Assembly (NCBI GenBank): GCA_015056415.1
Contig: SVGJ01000006.1
Coordinates: 1 to 64,000 of the forward strand
Direction: 5' to 3'
Source: Clostridiales bacterium
Lineage (GTDB): Bacteria > Bacillota > Clostridia > Christensenellales > Aristaeellaceae
DNA: 64,000 bases
Part shown: positions 8,251 to 16,053 of the stretch, piece after piece
Layout of the letters: every line of letters starts with the position of its first letter
Numbering within the stretch: position 1 is the first letter of the stretch
Notes under the pieces: generated by a model
What the model saw: only the letters and a program-made list of their open reading frames with translations
Told to the model about the DNA's origin: nothing
Database searches by the model: none
Program-made: the position numbers and the translations under genes

Positions 8251-9078
8251 TCACAGCTCCTCATTTCTTCCCGGCCAACAGCGGCTGAGTACCGCCAGCG
8301 CCAGACACACCATGCCTGGCACGGGGTAATACCGCAACCGTGTTATCACATACATCAGCATCAAACCCAGCCCATAGAGCATATAGGTCTTCGCCTTGTC
8401 GCGCCGCAGGATCATCCGACCCACGCTGGCGGCGGCAGGGCGCTTTCTGCGTTTTCCCAGCTGAATGAGCTGCTCGTCCGTGGCCGGGCTGGCATGCCCC
8501 GCCAGATGCAGCAACGTTTCCCGGCAAATGATCCGCACCGGGATACAACTCTCCGCCGCCCAGGCCTCCACCCGCGGCGTACATTTTCCCGTGATGCACA
8601 CCACACCCCGCGCTGCCCCATGCCGCCGGCAGGCCCGCTGCACACCGACGACCGCCCCCCGGCCAAGCTCGTCCCCTTCCGGCAGCGGGACGCAGCTCAC
8701 CAGCAGACGGTCCTTGCCGCTGCGGCAGAGCATCCCCTCCTCGGTGACACGTTCCATGGTCAGGGGGTATTTCATTCCCAGCAGCATAGCCGCCTGAAAA
8801 TGCGCCTGACGGGCCGGCGCCAGCAGCATTTCCTCCAGCATCAGTTCTCCGCCCAGCCTGCGGCGCAGCGCCGCCTCGCGGCGATCCACCGTGCGGCGGC
8901 GGAACTGCTGCAGCGCCAGCTGACCGATCATCCCCAACGCAAGCCCTGCCAGCACCGCCGGAATCCCCAGCCCCCACAGGTACACGAACCACCCCAGCCC
9001 CAGCCCGAACAATCCCAGCCGCAGCCCAAGATCATCCGCAATGGTGGAAAAACGTGCCTTGCGCAGATAGTTTTGCAT
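8251..9078 (-). CDS. Membrane protein with a degenerate Mrr/restriction-endonuclease-like domain
   Basis: A 275-residue protein. Two hydrophobic segments lie near residues 18-60, a soluble domain at about 95-215, and two more hydrophobic segments at about 228-265. The soluble part reads as a restriction-endonuclease-like fold of the Mrr kind (LLVSCVPL..., GVQRACRRHGAARGVVCITG, then a short strand and helix), but I do not see the usual Asp...Gln/Glu-x-Lys catalytic set, so it may be an inactive relative. AAGGAGG precedes the ATG at 9078. It is divergent from nadD-yqeK and converges on the desulfurase-like gene. Function unknown. Confidence 0.65.
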   Translation of the reverse strand: MQNYLRKARFSTIADDLGLRLGLFGLGLGWFVYLWGLGIPAVLAGLALGMIGQLALQQFRRRTVDRREAALRRRLGGELMLEEMLLAPARQAHFQAAMLLGMKYPLTMERVTEEGMLCRSGKDRLLVSCVPLPEGDELGRGAVVGVQRACRRHGAARGVVCITGKCTPRVEAWAAESCIPVRIICRETLLHLAGHASPATDEQLIQLGKRRKRPAAASVGRMILRRDKAKTYMLYGLGLMLMYVITRLRYYPVPGMVCLALAVLSRCWPGRNEEL

Positions 9079-9160
9079 GAAGTGGCCTCCTTTTGCAATT
9101 TTCATCTTTATTGTTTGCCGAAAATCGTTTATAATAAGAGCATTCAAAGGAGGATGCGCC

Positions 9161-10351
9161 GTGGCGAAGGAACGCATTGGCATCATGGGCGGGACGTTCA
9201 ACCCGATCCATCTGGGACATATCGAAATGGCAAACGCCGCCCTGCGGGAGGCAAAGCTGGACCGGGTGCTGGTGATCCCCTCCGGGAATCCACCCCACAA
9301 GACCGGCGTTACCCCTGCCGAAGACCGCTGGAAGATGGTCTGCGCCGCCTGCGCCCAGGAAAGCGGCCTGGAGCCCAGCCGTGTCGAGCTGGACAGAAGC
9401 GGCGTTATCTATACGGTGGATACGCTTTCCATCCTCCGCGAAAAATATCCCAAAGCAGATTTTTTCTTCATTATCGGCGCTGATACGCTCATGGAGCTCA
9501 AGAACTGGCGCTGCTTTGACCAGGTGCTGCAGATGTGCGCCTTTCTGGTATGTCCCCGGGCATGGGGATACACGCCTGCGCAGCTCAACGCAGAGCGCAA
9601 GCGCCTGACGGAGCTTGGCGCCTCCATCACCATGCTGACCGTGGAGCCCATGGACGTCTCCTCCACCGGCATCCGTGAGGATCTGGCCGCGGGCCGGCCC
9701 ACCCCCGCCCTGCCTGTTCCCGTGCGGGAATACTGCGGCGTGAAGGGCCTCTATGGCATGACAGGACGCTTCCCCGAGGCCGACATATGGATGGACAAGC
9801 TCTTCGCCGCGCTGACGCACAAGCGCTTCGCCCATACGCTGGCCGTGGCGCACACCGCCCGCCAGCTGGCCAGGGTGCATCAGCTGCATATGCGCCGCGC
9901 TGAGATCGCCGGCCTTCTGCACGATTGCGCCAAGTGCCTTCCTCTGAAGGAAATGCAGGATATCTGCCGCGCAAACCGACTCACCGCCGATGAATCCCTT
10001 ATCGAAAGCGGGAACCTTCTGCACTCCATCACCGGCGCATATATGGCAGCGGCGGAATACGGCGTGCAGGATCCGGGCATTCTTCACGCCATCGCCTGCC
10101 ACACCACCGGTCAGCCCCAGATGACCCAGCTGGACATGGCCGTTTATCTGGCGGACAAGATCGAGCCCACCCGCGCGGATTACCCCCTGCTGAACAAGGT
10201 GCGCCTGCTGGCCCAGCTCTCGCTGGAAAAGGCGCTGCTGTGCAGCATGGAGGGAACCACCAAATACGTCAAAAAAGGTGGCAAGGCGCTGCATCCCACC
10301 ACCCTGGAGACCATCCGGTGGCTGCGCTCCCTGCCTCAAACGAATGACTGA
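9161..10351 (+). CDS. nadD: Nicotinate-nucleotide adenylyltransferase fused to a YqeK-type HD hydrolase
   Basis: A 396-residue two-domain protein. Residues 1-200 are NadD (IGIMGGTFNPIHLGH nucleotide-binding motif; SSTGIREDLAAG near the end of the domain), which makes nicotinate adenine dinucleotide for NAD synthesis. Residues about 205-396 are a YqeK-like HD domain (HTLAVAHTARQLARVH, HDCAKCLP), whose relatives hydrolyse diadenosine tetraphosphate. In Bacillus these are two adjacent genes, yqeI-nadD-yqeK-rsfS; here they are one frame. GTG start with AAAGGAGG 7 nt upstream; a TATAAT at 9130-9135 with a poor -35 may be the promoter. First gene of a run with rsfS, ogt and the methyltransferase. 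Confidence 0.94.
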   Translation: MAKERIGIMGGTFNPIHLGHIEMANAALREAKLDRVLVIPSGNPPHKTGVTPAEDRWKMVCAACAQESGLEPSRVELDRSGVIYTVDTLSILREKYPKADFFFIIGADTLMELKNWRCFDQVLQMCAFLVCPRAWGYTPAQLNAERKRLTELGASITMLTVEPMDVSSTGIREDLAAGRPTPALPVPVREYCGVKGLYGMTGRFPEADIWMDKLFAALTHKRFAHTLAVAHTARQLARVHQLHMRRAEIAGLLHDCAKCLPLKEMQDICRANRLTADESLIESGNLLHSITGAYMAAAEYGVQDPGILHAIACHTTGQPQMTQLDMAVYLADKIEPTRADYPLLNKVRLLAQLSLEKALLCSMEGTTKYVKKGGKALHPTTLETIRWLRSLPQTND

Positions 10352-10367
10352 TCAACAGGAGGACATT

Positions 10368-10733
10368 ATGCAGGATAACGCTCTCGTTCAGGAAATCGCT
10401 CAAGTGATCTACGATAAAAAGGGCCGGGATATCATCGCTCTGGACGTGCAGGGGCTGACCGTCATCTGCGATTATATGGTCATCGCCTCCGGCCGCAGCG
10501 CCTCCCAGGTGAAGGCCCTGGCCGATGAGGTGGACGAGCGCATGGCCCAGCGCGGCCTGGCGCCCCGGCGCACCGAGGGCCAGGCCGAAGGCCGCTGGAT
10601 CGTGATGGACTACGGCTTTGTGATGGTGCATCTGTTCCACCACGAGGAGCGCGCCTATTATAACCTGGAGCGCTTGTGGGAGGACGGCAGCAATCGCCTC
10701 GTCCTGCCCTTCGACCAGACGGTGCTGGACTGA
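10368..10733 (+). CDS. rsfS: Ribosomal silencing factor RsfS
   Basis: A 121-residue protein of the RsfS/Iojap family, which binds bL14 on the large subunit and blocks subunit joining when nutrients are scarce. Typical features are KGRDIIALDVQGLTVICDYMVIASG (read in two parts), SASQVKALADEVDE and WIVMDYGFVMVHLFHHEERAYYNLERLW (also in parts). AACAGGAGG precedes the ATG by 5 nt. It follows nadD-yqeK by 16 bp, the conserved neighbourhood of this gene in Bacillota, and is followed with no gap by the alkyltransferase gene. Confidence 0.95.
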   Translation: MQDNALVQEIAQVIYDKKGRDIIALDVQGLTVICDYMVIASGRSASQVKALADEVDERMAQRGLAPRRTEGQAEGRWIVMDYGFVMVHLFHHEERAYYNLERLWEDGSNRLVLPFDQTVLD

Positions 10734-11189
10734 ATGCACTGCGTGATCGCATCCCCTGTGGGACGCCTGCGCATCGACGCGGACAATTGCGCCATCACCG
10801 GCGTGAAGCGTACTGCCGAAGCGCTCCGACCGCCGCATTCTCCTCTGCTTGAGGAATGCGTCCGTCAGCTCAACGCCTATTTTCAGGGCCGGCTGACGGG
10901 CTTTGATCTGCCCCTGCGCATGGCAGGCACCCCCTTCCGCATGAAGGTCTGGAACGCCCTGCGGCGCATCCCCTATGGCGAGACCTGCTCCTACGGACAA
11001 CTGGCCGCCATGATCGGCCAGCCCAAGGCGTCCCGAGCGGTGGGCGGCGCCAACCACCATAATCCCATTTCCATCATCGTCCCCTGCCACCGGGTCATCG
11101 GCGCAGATGGCACGCTCACCGGCTATGGCGGCGGGCTGGACATGAAACAATGGCTGCTTGAACACGAGAGGAAGGATCACCATGCCTGA
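10734..11189 (+). CDS. ogt: Methylated-DNA--[protein]-cysteine S-methyltransferase
   Basis: A 151-residue suicide DNA-repair enzyme that takes alkyl groups from O6-alkylguanine onto its own Cys. The active-site motif IVPCHRVIG (Cys about residue 120) is intact, with the upstream helix FRMKVWNALRRIPYGETCSYG and the RAVGGANHHNP loop. The N-terminal domain is short, as in many Ogt proteins. The ATG follows the rsfS stop directly (TGAATG), so translation is probably coupled; no separate ribosome site is obvious. The stop overlaps the start of the next gene by 8 bp. Confidence 0.94.
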   Translation: MHCVIASPVGRLRIDADNCAITGVKRTAEALRPPHSPLLEECVRQLNAYFQGRLTGFDLPLRMAGTPFRMKVWNALRRIPYGETCSYGQLAAMIGQPKASRAVGGANHHNPISIIVPCHRVIGADGTLTGYGGGLDMKQWLLEHERKDHHA

Positions 11190-12015
11190 TATCCGCCCCC
11201 TGCGCTCCCGCAGCGACGTTTTCCAGCGCTACGAGACCCTGCGCCGCAACCGTGAGAAGCGCACCCACGCCCGCCTGTATTTCCTTGAGGGCGTGCACCC
11301 CGTGGAGCAGGCTGTCGCCGCCGGGGAAGACTTCTATTCCATCGGCTACAACGCGGACAAGCGCCTCTCCGGCTGGGCGCAGGATATGATCGCCAAGGCC
11401 GCGCCGGAAATGTTGAACCCCATGCCCGGCGACATGATGGCCGAGCTTTCCGACCGCGAAAATCCCTGCGAGCTGGTGTGCCTGGTGCATCAGCGCACCG
11501 ACGCCCAATCCCGCCTGCGCCGCGCCATCGAGGCAGCGTCCAACCCGCTGATCGTCCTGTGCGACAGGCCCAACGCCCCCGGCAACCTGGGCACCGTCAT
11601 CCGTTCGGCGGACGCCTTCGGCGCCTGCGGCGTGATCACCACCGGCCACAGCGCCGATTTCTACGATCCCCAATGCATCCGGGCCAGCATCGGCACGCTG
11701 TTCCACGTGCCCTTCTGCAACTTCGGCTCCTGCGAGGAGGCCATCGCCTTCCTGCGCAGCCTGCCCAACCCGCCGCAGATCGTCGGCACCAGCGCCAAAG
11801 GTACCGCCTCCCTGCATGAGGCGGACTTTACCGGCCCCACGGTGCTCATCGTGGGCAACGAGACCTTCGGCATGAGCCGTGCCTGGAAGGAAGCCTGCGA
11901 CCTGCTTTTGCGCATCCCCATCTATGGCGCGGCCTCCTCGCTGAACGTGGGCTGCGCCGCCAGCATCTGCCTGTATGAGATCGCCCGGCAGCGTGACTTC
12001 GATGGGCATCGCTGA
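11182..12015 (+). CDS. SpoU/TrmH-family RNA 2'-O-methyltransferase
   Basis: A 277-residue SPOUT-class methyltransferase that would methylate a ribose 2'-OH in rRNA or tRNA using S-adenosylmethionine. The N-terminal substrate-binding domain (about 1-105) is followed by the knotted SpoU domain with NAPGNLGTVIRSADAFG (motif 1), IVGNETFGMS (motif 2) and IPIYGAASSLNVGCAASICL (motif 3). The start at 11182 has AGGAAGG upstream and overlaps the end of the alkyltransferase gene. The RNA target cannot be told from sequence. It is the last gene before the terminator at 12096. Confidence 0.92.
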   Translation: MPDIRPLRSRSDVFQRYETLRRNREKRTHARLYFLEGVHPVEQAVAAGEDFYSIGYNADKRLSGWAQDMIAKAAPEMLNPMPGDMMAELSDRENPCELVCLVHQRTDAQSRLRRAIEAASNPLIVLCDRPNAPGNLGTVIRSADAFGACGVITTGHSADFYDPQCIRASIGTLFHVPFCNFGSCEEAIAFLRSLPNPPQIVGTSAKGTASLHEADFTGPTVLIVGNETFGMSRAWKEACDLLLRIPIYGAASSLNVGCAASICLYEIARQRDFDGHR

Positions 12016-12095
12016 GCACACAAAAAAAGAGCCTCCACAGGGAGGGTGATGGAAAGGAAGGAGTTATCCTTCACTTTACAACCCAAGAAATGCCG

Positions 12096-12129
12096 AAAGC
12101 AGCAAGCCCGCTAAGGCTTGCTGCTTTTT
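12096..12129 (+). terminator. Terminator after the nadD-to-methyltransferase operon
   Basis: A 12-bp stem AAGCAGCAAGCC / GGCTTGCTGCTT around CGCTAA, ending in TTTTT. Confidence 0.85.
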
Positions 12130-12181
12130 GTTCTGCGTGATAAAATGAAAGCGATAAACTTGAATTTGACGGAGGGCAATC

Positions 12182-12565
12182 ATGCGTATTGAACACATTG
12201 CAATGTATGTCAATGACTTAGATGCAGCCAGAGATTTCTTTATCAGATATTTCAATGCAAAATCCAACGAGGGGTATCATAATAAAACAACGGATTTCCG
12301 TTCGTTCTTTTTGAGTTTTGATGATGGTACTCGTCTGGAAATTATGAACAAGCCGATAATGCAGGATAGTGAAAAGGCACTGGCACGTACGGGCTATGTG
12401 CATATTGCTTTCAGCCTTGGTAGTAAAGCAGCTGTTGATACACTGACAGAACTATTGAATCACGATGGCTATGATGTTATCAGCGGACCCAGAACAACAG
12501 GCGACGGATATTATGAGAGTTGCATCATCGGCATTGAAGGGAATCAAATTGAAATAACGGTATGA
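12182..12565 (+). CDS. VOC (glyoxalase/bleomycin-resistance) family protein
   Basis: A 127-residue single-domain vicinal-oxygen-chelate protein. The pattern MRIEHIAMYVNDLDAARDFF opens the fold, HIAFSLGS and GYYESCIIGIEGNQIEI close it. His in IEHIA, Glu in LEIM and Glu in NQIEI sit where metal ligands usually lie, so a lyase or isomerase activity on a small molecule is possible, but the substrate is unknown. A GGAGGGCAATC site precedes the ATG. The gene is clearly AT-richer, with codon use such as AAT, TTT and GAT, than its GC-rich neighbours, and sits between two strong terminators, which suggests recent transfer. Confidence 0.88.
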   Translation: MRIEHIAMYVNDLDAARDFFIRYFNAKSNEGYHNKTTDFRSFFLSFDDGTRLEIMNKPIMQDSEKALARTGYVHIAFSLGSKAAVDTLTELLNHDGYDVISGPRTTGDGYYESCIIGIEGNQIEITV

Positions 12566-12626
12566 CAAATTCCAATTTGTCGAGCAGGCCTAAAGCCCAC
12601 TTTCCCTTGTTAGGTGAGGGCGCAAT

Positions 12627-12656
12627 TATACGCACGGTACCCGTGCATTGCGTATA
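12627..12656. repeat. Large imperfect inverted repeat downstream of VOC gene
   Basis: TATACGCA (12627-12634) and TGCGTATA (12649-12656) flank an inner dyad GCACGG-TAC-CCGTGC (12632-12646). There is no T-run, so it is not a simple terminator. Confidence 0.5.
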
Positions 12657-12675
12657 TTGGCGCGCCATATGCAAA

Positions 12676-12712
12676 CGAGCATCCGGCATATTCGCCAGAT
12701 GCTCGCCTTTTT
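12676..12712 (+). terminator. Terminator downstream of VOC gene
   Basis: CGAGCATC (12676-12683) pairs with GATGCTCG (12698-12705) and is followed by CCTTTTT. Confidence 0.75.
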
Positions 12713-12767
12713 CGTTGTGGGATCAATTCATCCTTAAGAATCCTCCCGCCACCAGGAGGCTCTTTTC

Positions 12768-13970
12768 TTATTTGGCGCGCAGCTCCATCACCTTATCCAG
12801 GATGTTCTCAGCCAGCTCCGTCTTGCTTTGCAGGGGGCAGTCGGTCAGGCCATCGCGGGTGATGAGCGTGGCGATGTTGGTATCCACATTGAAGCCCGCG
12901 CCGGGCTTGGACACATCGTTGGCCACGATCATGTCGAGGTTCTTTTTATCCAGCTTGCGCCGGGCGTTTTCCAGCAGATTCTCCGTTTCCGCGGCAAAGC
13001 CCACCAGCGTCTGGCCGGGCTTTTTGGCCTTACCCACAGCGGCAGCGATGTCCGGGTTTTCCACCAGCTCGAAGACCAGCGGCTTGCCCGCTTCCTTCTT
13101 CATTTTCCGGTCGCTGGGGTTGGCGAAGCGGTAATCAGCGGGCGCGGCGGCCTGGATGATCACGTCCATCTCCGGCGCGCGGCTGGTCACGGCGGCATAC
13201 AGGTCGCAGGTGGATTCCACCCGGACCAGCGGAATATCGTCAGGCTGCTGAGCGGTGGTGTGGCCGCACACCAGCGTGACCTCCGCGCCCCGGGCCTTGG
13301 CCGCAGCGGCGATGGCGAAGCCCATCTTGCCGGAGGAGTCATTGCCCAGATAGCGCACAGGATCCAAGCGTTCCCGGGTACCGCCGGCGGTGACCATCAC
13401 CTTCAGCCCCTGCAGATCCTGCTTAGGCTCCAGGACATCGCAGATGGCCTCCACGATGGTTTCCGGCTCGCTCATGCGGCCGGAGCCGATGTCCCCGCAG
13501 GCCTGGAAGCCCGCGTCCGGGCCCACGAAATGCACGCCGCGCTTCTTCAGCGTAGCAGCGTTCTCCTGGGTGACGGGCGCCGTCCACATGCCCACGTTCA
13601 TGGCGGGAGCCAGCAGCACCGGCGCCTTGGTAGCCAGCACAGTGGTGGAGAGCATGTCATCGGCAATACCGCAGGCCATCTTGGCCATGATGTTGGCCGT
13701 GGCAGGCGCGATAACGAAGACCTCCGCCCGCTTGGCCAGAGCGATGTGCTCCACCTCCCAGGTAGCGGGGCGCTCAAAGGTATCCCACACCACGGGATTG
13801 TTGGACATGGTCTCCATGGTCAGGGGGGTGATGAACTGGGTGGCGTTCTTCGTCATGATGACGTGGACATTGGCGCCCAATTTGCGCAAACGGGAGACAA
13901 CCTCCGCGCTCTTGTACGCGGCGATGCCTCCCGTCACACCCAGCACGATTTCTCTGCCGGTCAATTTCAT
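12768..13970 (-). CDS. coaBC: Phosphopantothenoylcysteine decarboxylase / phosphopantothenate-cysteine ligase
   Basis: Bifunctional coenzyme A biosynthesis enzyme, 400 residues. The N-terminal flavoprotein decarboxylase domain (CoaC, about 1-185) shows GVTGGIAAYKSAEVV, APATANIMAKMACGIADD and the substrate motif APAMNVGMW. The C-terminal ligase domain (CoaB, about 190-400) shows VTAGGTRERLDPVRYLGND and a KLDKKNLDMIVAND segment near the end. Length is normal. The start ATG overlaps the rpoZ stop as ATGA. It is the last gene of the yicC-remA-gmk-rpoZ-coaBC operon, an order conserved across Bacillota. Confidence 0.96.
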   Translation of the reverse strand: MKLTGREIVLGVTGGIAAYKSAEVVSRLRKLGANVHVIMTKNATQFITPLTMETMSNNPVVWDTFERPATWEVEHIALAKRAEVFVIAPATANIMAKMACGIADDMLSTTVLATKAPVLLAPAMNVGMWTAPVTQENAATLKKRGVHFVGPDAGFQACGDIGSGRMSEPETIVEAICDVLEPKQDLQGLKVMVTAGGTRERLDPVRYLGNDSSGKMGFAIAAAAKARGAEVTLVCGHTTAQQPDDIPLVRVESTCDLYAAVTSRAPEMDVIIQAAAPADYRFANPSDRKMKKEAGKPLVFELVENPDIAAAVGKAKKPGQTLVGFAAETENLLENARRKLDKKNLDMIVANDVSKPGAGFNVDTNIATLITRDGLTDCPLQSKTELAENILDKVMELRAK

Positions 13971-14191
13971 TGCTCGGTCTGCTCCTCATCCATCACAGGA
14001 TTGTCATAGGTAATCAGGTCGCGGTTGATCTCCTCCACGGCCACCTTCAGGGGCTTCATGTCGTGGGCGTCGATCAGGGGCTGGCTGCCGGCCACGATCT
14101 GGCGGCCGCGCTTGGAGGCCTCCACCACCAGGGTGTAACGGGATTCGGCGTGCTCCAGCAGCTCCAGGACGTTGGGTTCGACAATAGACAT
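13967..14191 (-). CDS. rpoZ: DNA-directed RNA polymerase omega subunit
   Basis: A 74-residue protein with the omega pattern ESRYTLVVEASKRGRQIVAG followed by KPLKVAVEEINRDLITY. It helps fold and hold the beta' subunit of RNA polymerase. It lies between gmk and coaBC, 15 bp after gmk with AAGGAGG upstream, and overlaps coaBC by ATGA. Confidence 0.95.
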   Translation of the reverse strand: MSIVEPNVLELLEHAESRYTLVVEASKRGRQIVAGSQPLIDAHDMKPLKVAVEEINRDLITYDNPVMDEEQTEQ

Positions 14192-14206
14192 AGGACTCTT
14201 CCTCCT

Positions 14207-14812
14207 TTATTCTTCTTCCACCACGGGGAAATAGCGGTTGGTGCGCTGCTTCTCCGCATTGACAATGGACGTCAGTTGTTCAAAGGCCAGATCAAGGCTA
14301 TCGTTCACCACGGCGTACTGATAGCGCTTCAGCTGGTCGATCTCGCCCTTGGCATTGCCCAGGCGGCGGGCAATTTCGATGGGATCCTCGGTGTTGCGGG
14401 TATGGAGGCGCTCCTTGAGTACCTTGTAGCTAGGGGGAAGGATGAACACGCTCACGCATTCCTTTTCCTTCTCCACCACGGTCCGGGCGCCCTGGGGGTC
14501 GATATCCAGGAGCACATTCTGTCCCTTTTCCATCCGCTCGTAGACCTCGCTCTTCAGGGTGCCGTAGCGGTTGGCGTGGACGGTGGCGTGCTCGATGAAC
14601 GCATCCTCCGCCAGTAGTTTATCATATTCTTCGTCAGAAATAAAGTGGTAATGTACATCTTGCACTTCATAATCCCGGGGCTTGCGGGTGGTGACACTCA
14701 CCGAGAAGACGAAGCTGGGATCCTCCTTGAGCAGCTTTGCGATCAGCGTACCCTTGCCCGTACCGGAGGGACCGGAGATCACCAGCAGCATACCCTTGCG
14801 CGTTGTTTTCAT
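14207..14812 (-). CDS. gmk: Guanylate kinase
   Basis: A 201-residue enzyme that phosphorylates GMP to GDP. The P-loop [11 protein letters not shown] (about residues 13-23) is followed by the GMP-binding region [19 protein letters not shown], and [13 protein letters not shown] motifs. The ATG at 14812 overlaps the remA stop as ATGA, so it is translationally coupled within the operon. Confidence 0.96.
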   Translation of the reverse strand: MKTTRKGMLLVISGPSGTGKGTLIAKLLKEDPSFVFSVSVTTRKPRDYEVQDVHYHFISDEEYDKLLAEDAFIEHATVHANRYGTLKSEVYERMEKGQNVLLDIDPQGARTVVEKEKECVSVFILPPSYKVLKERLHTRNTEDPIEIARRLGNAKGEIDQLKRYQYAVVNDSLDLAFEQLTSIVNAEKQRTNRYFPVVEEE

Positions 14813-15075
14813 TCCACATCCTCCTCATCCGTACCCTTTGCCTTGCCATCCATGCGCCCGGCCACCGTTTCCGGCTGCAGGGGCGAGAGAACCACATGGT
14901 CGGAGTCCATCACGATCACCGCGCGGGTGCGGCGGCCGCAGGTCGCGTCGATGACGCGGCCCGCGTCACGGGCGTCCTGCACAAGGCGCTTCACCGGCGC
15001 GGAATCAGGGCTGACAATGGCCACCATCCGTGCGGTGTTGACCATGTTACCAAAGCCTACATTCAGCAGCTTCAT
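14809..15075 (-). CDS. remA: Extracellular matrix / biofilm regulator RemA (DUF370)
   Basis: An 88-residue DNA-binding protein of the RemA family: N-terminal [20 protein letters not shown], then [15 protein letters not shown] and [13 protein letters not shown]. In Bacillus RemA activates biofilm matrix operons by wrapping DNA. Its position between yicC and gmk matches the conserved order. The tail is longer and more acidic than usual (KGTDEEDVE). It starts 3 bp after the yicC stop. Confidence 0.94.
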   Translation of the reverse strand: MKLLNVGFGNMVNTARMVAIVSPDSAPVKRLVQDARDAGRVIDATCGRRTRAVIVMDSDHVVLSPLQPETVAGRMDGKAKGTDEEDVE

Positions 15076-15078
15076 GCG

Positions 15079-15951
15079 TTACTCCACATTCTGCACCTGT
15101 TCGCGCATTTTCTCGATCTCGGATTTCAGATCCACCACATACTGGGCGATCTGCGCGTCGGAGGCCTTGGAGCCGATGGTGTTGGCCTCGCGGTTCATTT
15201 CCTGGATGAGGAAATCCATCTTCTTGCCGATCTCGCCCTTCGCCCCGAAGAACTTGCGCATCTGGCCGATGTGGCTGTCCAGGCGGGAGAGCTCCTCATC
15301 GATGGCGCAGCGGTCAGCCATGATGGCGACCTCCTGGGCCAGGCGCTGGGGCTCCACCGCATCGTTGATCATCTGGCTGAGCTTCTGCTGCAATCGTGTG
15401 CGATAGTCCTCCACCACGCCGGGGGCACGGAGCAGGATCTTCTCCCGCAGGGCTGCCGCGGCCTCCAGGTGAGCGGAAAGATCGGCGCGCAGGTTCACGC
15501 CTTCCTTGTCGCGCATATCGCACAGCTGGGAAACCGCGCCATCGGCCGCCTCGCGGCACAGAGCTGTCACGGCCTCATCGTCCATGTCGGCTTCCGTGAG
15601 GGTAACCACGCCTTCCATGCGCATCACATCGGTCACGGCAGGCAGGCTTGCCTTGCCAATGGCTGCAGCCACCGCCTGCGCCGCATCCATGTAGGATTTT
15701 GCCAGCGCCGCGTCCACCTGCACCTGACGGTTCGAATCGCCCACCCGGCGCACGGTGATGAACACATCCACATGGCCGCGTTTCATCTGGGCGGAAATGC
15801 TCTGCCGCACGGTTTCCTCCAGGAACGCGATGCTCCTGGGCAGGCGGCAGGAAATATCCAGAAAACGGTGATTGACGGCCTTGAGCTCCACGGTGATCTC
15901 CCAATCCTCCCGGAGCATCTGGCAGCGTCCGCAACCCGTCATACTACGCAT
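15079..15951 (-). CDS. yicC: YicC/YloC family endoribonuclease
   Basis: A 290-residue protein starting with the family signature MRSMTGCGR and ending in the DUF1732 region with IGQMRKFFGAKGEIGKKMDFLIQEMNREANTIGSKA (read in parts). Family members are reported to be endoribonucleases. The ATG at 15951 is preceded by AAAGGAGG; an upstream extension overlaps the promoter. It opens the operon that continues to coaBC. Confidence 0.95.
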   Translation of the reverse strand: MRSMTGCGRCQMLREDWEITVELKAVNHRFLDISCRLPRSIAFLEETVRQSISAQMKRGHVDVFITVRRVGDSNRQVQVDAALAKSYMDAAQAVAAAIGKASLPAVTDVMRMEGVVTLTEADMDDEAVTALCREAADGAVSQLCDMRDKEGVNLRADLSAHLEAAAALREKILLRAPGVVEDYRTRLQQKLSQMINDAVEPQRLAQEVAIMADRCAIDEELSRLDSHIGQMRKFFGAKGEIGKKMDFLIQEMNREANTIGSKASDAQIAQYVVDLKSEIEKMREQVQNVE

Positions 15952-15976
15952 AAGTGTGCCTCCTTTGTGAACAATA

Positions 15977-16005
15977 ATTATATCACAAGACACATCCGCT
16001 GGCAA
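15977..16005 (-). promoter_or_regulatory. SigA-type promoter of the yicC-coaBC operon
   Basis: Minus strand: -35 TTGCCA (16000-16005), 17-bp spacer, consensus -10 TATAAT (15977-15982), about 25 bp before the yicC start. Confidence 0.8.
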
Positions 16006-16042
16006 GCAAAAAAAGAGAGACCTGACGCAATGATCAGGTCTC
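16006..16042 (-). terminator. Terminator of the large B-domain protein gene
   Basis: Minus strand: GAGACCTGA (complement of 16034-16042) and TCAGGTCTC (complement of 16017-16025) form a 9-bp stem, then TCTTTTTTT. It partly overlaps the -35 of the yicC promoter. Confidence 0.85.
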
Positions 16043-16053
16043 CCGGAAGGGGC

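Noticed and set aside
10368..14812. Chains of 4- to 8-bp gene overlaps as something unusual
   Set aside because: ATGA-type overlaps are ordinary translational coupling in compact bacterial operons.
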